In this document: one piece after another, positions 48,501 through 51,500 of the stretch
How positions within the stretch are numbered: position 1 is the first letter of the stretch
Layout: every line of letters starts with the position of its first letter
Assembly: GCF_024586455.1 (NCBI RefSeq)
Contig: NC_065920.1
Location: 48,195,824-48,259,823 of the forward strand
Length of the DNA stretch: 64,000 nt
Direction of reading: 5' to 3'
Source of the DNA: Bactrocera neohumeralis
Taxonomy: Eukaryota; Arthropoda; Insecta; Diptera; Tephritidae
The notes under the pieces: model-generated
Databases searched by the model: none
What the model saw: only the letters and a program-made list of their open reading frames with translations
Told to the model about the DNA's origin: nothing
Translations under genes and position numbers: made by a program

Positions 48501-51500
48501 TTAGTAGGTTGATGTGTTAGGCTTACATGTACGGGCCAGGTATGACCCACTTTTAAAAGAGGGAAATGTCAAATCAACTCGACTGACAAATTTGGTGCGC
48601 AGCATTACCATTGTGCCTCGATACCACAGTTATCCCAACATCGGAATTTCACTCCAACCACATCTATTTACTTCATATGGAAAGCCATTTCAGAGCCTGT
48701 TTGCTTCTTCAACTTTGCAGTAGTTTACCCTTCTTCTTCTTTACTGGCGAAGACACCGCTTACGCGATTATAGCCGAGTTAACAACAGCGCGCCAATCGT
48801 CGTTCTTTTCACAAGGTGGCGCCAATCGGAAATTCCAAGCGAAGCCAGGTCCTTCTCCATCTGGTTTTTCACATCAAAAATTGTCTCAATCGATTTACGT
48901 ACTGAATATGAGAAATACCAGGTTCCACTTTATGGGGAAAATATCGATCGATTTCCGAGAAATGTTGAGGATGTTATGGGGTACATCTTAAAAAATAATA
49001 TTATCGAGTGCTTGAAATGGATACATACTTTTTCGGTCTCGTTAGCACCTATAAATAATCTAAAATGATTTTCGAGCTTTCGGTTGACTTAAGTCGCAAG
49101 CAAGCTTTATTTCAAGGTCAAAAGGAAATGAAGTTAGTCCATATCTGCGCCTAGCCCCAATTTATTCAATATATTGTATTTTGATTTACCGGTTGACCTT
49201 ATATGATATATAGTATAATGATCAATATGTGTGATATCTTATGAAATTACATGTTTTCTTGACCAAAATACTAACTTAGCGTTAAATACGAATAAAATCG
49301 GTTCCGATTTCGGTGTAGTCTCCGTACAACTAACGTAACGATTTCAGTCCCGCTAGTTCCAATACGGTTAAATTTTTCTGGTTTGGTTGATGTTAATAAT
49401 ATAAATATTAGGATATAATGATTTATGTTTAATGTGAGGAACAATCGATACAATTAAGTTCTGAATGTAACATCATGAATAGTGCATTCAATATTGACTT
49501 CCAAAGCTTGAAGAGAGCCTGGTTTATTGCTAAAGACCAATGACTTTAAATAACACCACAAGTAGTAGTCCAATGGTGTCAAATCACAACTTCGTGGAGG
49601 CCATTCAATGTCACAATTTCTAGAAATGATCTCCAATATTTTTTCATAATTTCTTAAAATAATCAAATCTCCAAACTTTTATCGAAATAATACGGTTGTT
49701 GCACGCGCTGTGTGGCACGTAGCCCCGCCTTGTGGGAACCAGATATTGTCAGGATCAACTTCTAAGATGGATCTAAACCACTCTCTACTGACAATGACAG
49801 CTTCATTTCAACAGAAGTAAGGACCGATGATTAGACCAGACCAAAAACCAAATCAAACTGTCAATTTCGGTGAATGTAATGGCTGTTCTTGAATAATTTG
49901 TGGATTTTCCTCGCACCAGAATTGACAGTTTTGTGTATTTACTGCACCATTCAGAAGTAAGTGAGCCTTATCGGTGAAGATGATTTTCTTAAAATTATCG
50001 TTATTGTTTTCAAGTTGTTCCAAAAGAAAATCAGCAAATTCACGACGTTTACGGTGGGCCAATGGCTTCAGTTTTTGAGTGAGAACAATTTTATACAATA
50101 CTAATGTAAGCCCAAATCGGTTATCAAAATCCATTAGTTTCGGGACAGACTGTCTCAATTCTTGAGAACGTCTTGGAATCGACAAATTGTGGTCTTCATC
50201 GACCCCCGCTGCTTTGTTGTTCTTCAGACGGGTAATTGCTATTCGAACTTCTTTATGGTCGGGCAATAGAATGTCTGCTCCATCGTCATCGATTGGGGAA
50301 TCGGGTTCGCCTTATCCTGACGTTGTACTTTCACTGCCATTCAGCAGGCTGTAGAAGTGTTCCCTCCATAATTTCATCGGTCACTAGATCACCTTTGGGG
50401 GTTCTACAAGAGTATGCTCCGGTCTTGAAACCTTCTGTTAGCTGCCTCATCTTTTCGTAGAATTTTCGAGCATTACCCCTGTCGACCAGCTCTTCTTACT
50501 CACGCATTTCGGCTTGATTTTCAATGTCTGGTTACCAGCCTTTCTGTGTACTTAATAAACATCAACAAATTGTGGGACCCGCCAATGTGCATGGCTAATG
50601 AAGATGTCCGCTTCATGGAGCGTCCATTTAATAGAGTTTTCACTCTATTTTTTATTTCTGAATTGTTTTTACTATCCTATCTTCTAAGTTGGTTCGAACT
50701 GGACACAGTATGCTAAATTTAACTAAAATCGGTTTAGTAGTTTAGGAGTCCATCGCGGACAAACAACGTGACACGTACTTTTTATATCGGGTGATTTTTT
50801 TGAGGTTAGGATTTTCATGCATTAGTATTTGACAGATCACGTGGGATTTCAGACATGGTGTCAAAAGAAAGATGCTCAGTATGCTTTGCATTTCATCATG
50901 AATAGACTTACTAACGAGCAACGCTTGCAAATCATTGAATTTTATTACCAAAATTGTTCGGTTCGAAATGCTTTTTACGTCCGATTTATTTTGTTCAACG
51001 ATGCTCATTTCTGGTTGAATGGCTACGTAAATAAGCAAAATTGCCGCATTTGGGGTGAAGAGCATCAAAGCCGTTCAAGAACTGCCCATGCATCCCGAAA
51101 AATGCACTGTTTGGTGTGGTTTGTACGCTGGTGGAATCATTGGACCGTATTTTTTCAAAGATGCTGTTGGACGCAACGTTACGGTGAATGGCGATCGCTA
51201 TCGTTCGATGCTAACAAACTTTTTGTTGCCAAAAATGGAAGAACTGAACTTGGTTGACATGTGGTTTCAACAAGATGGCGCTACATGCCACACAGCTCGC
51301 GATTCTATGGCCATTTTGAGGGAAAACTTCGGAGAACAATTCATCTCAAGAAATGGACCCGTAAGTTGGCTACCAAGATCATGCGATTTAACGCCTTTAG
51401 ACTATTTTTTGTGGGGCTACGTCAAGTCTAAAGTCTACAGAAATTAAATAAGCCAGCTATTTTGGAAGACAACATTTCCGAAGGCGAAAAATGATAGAAA

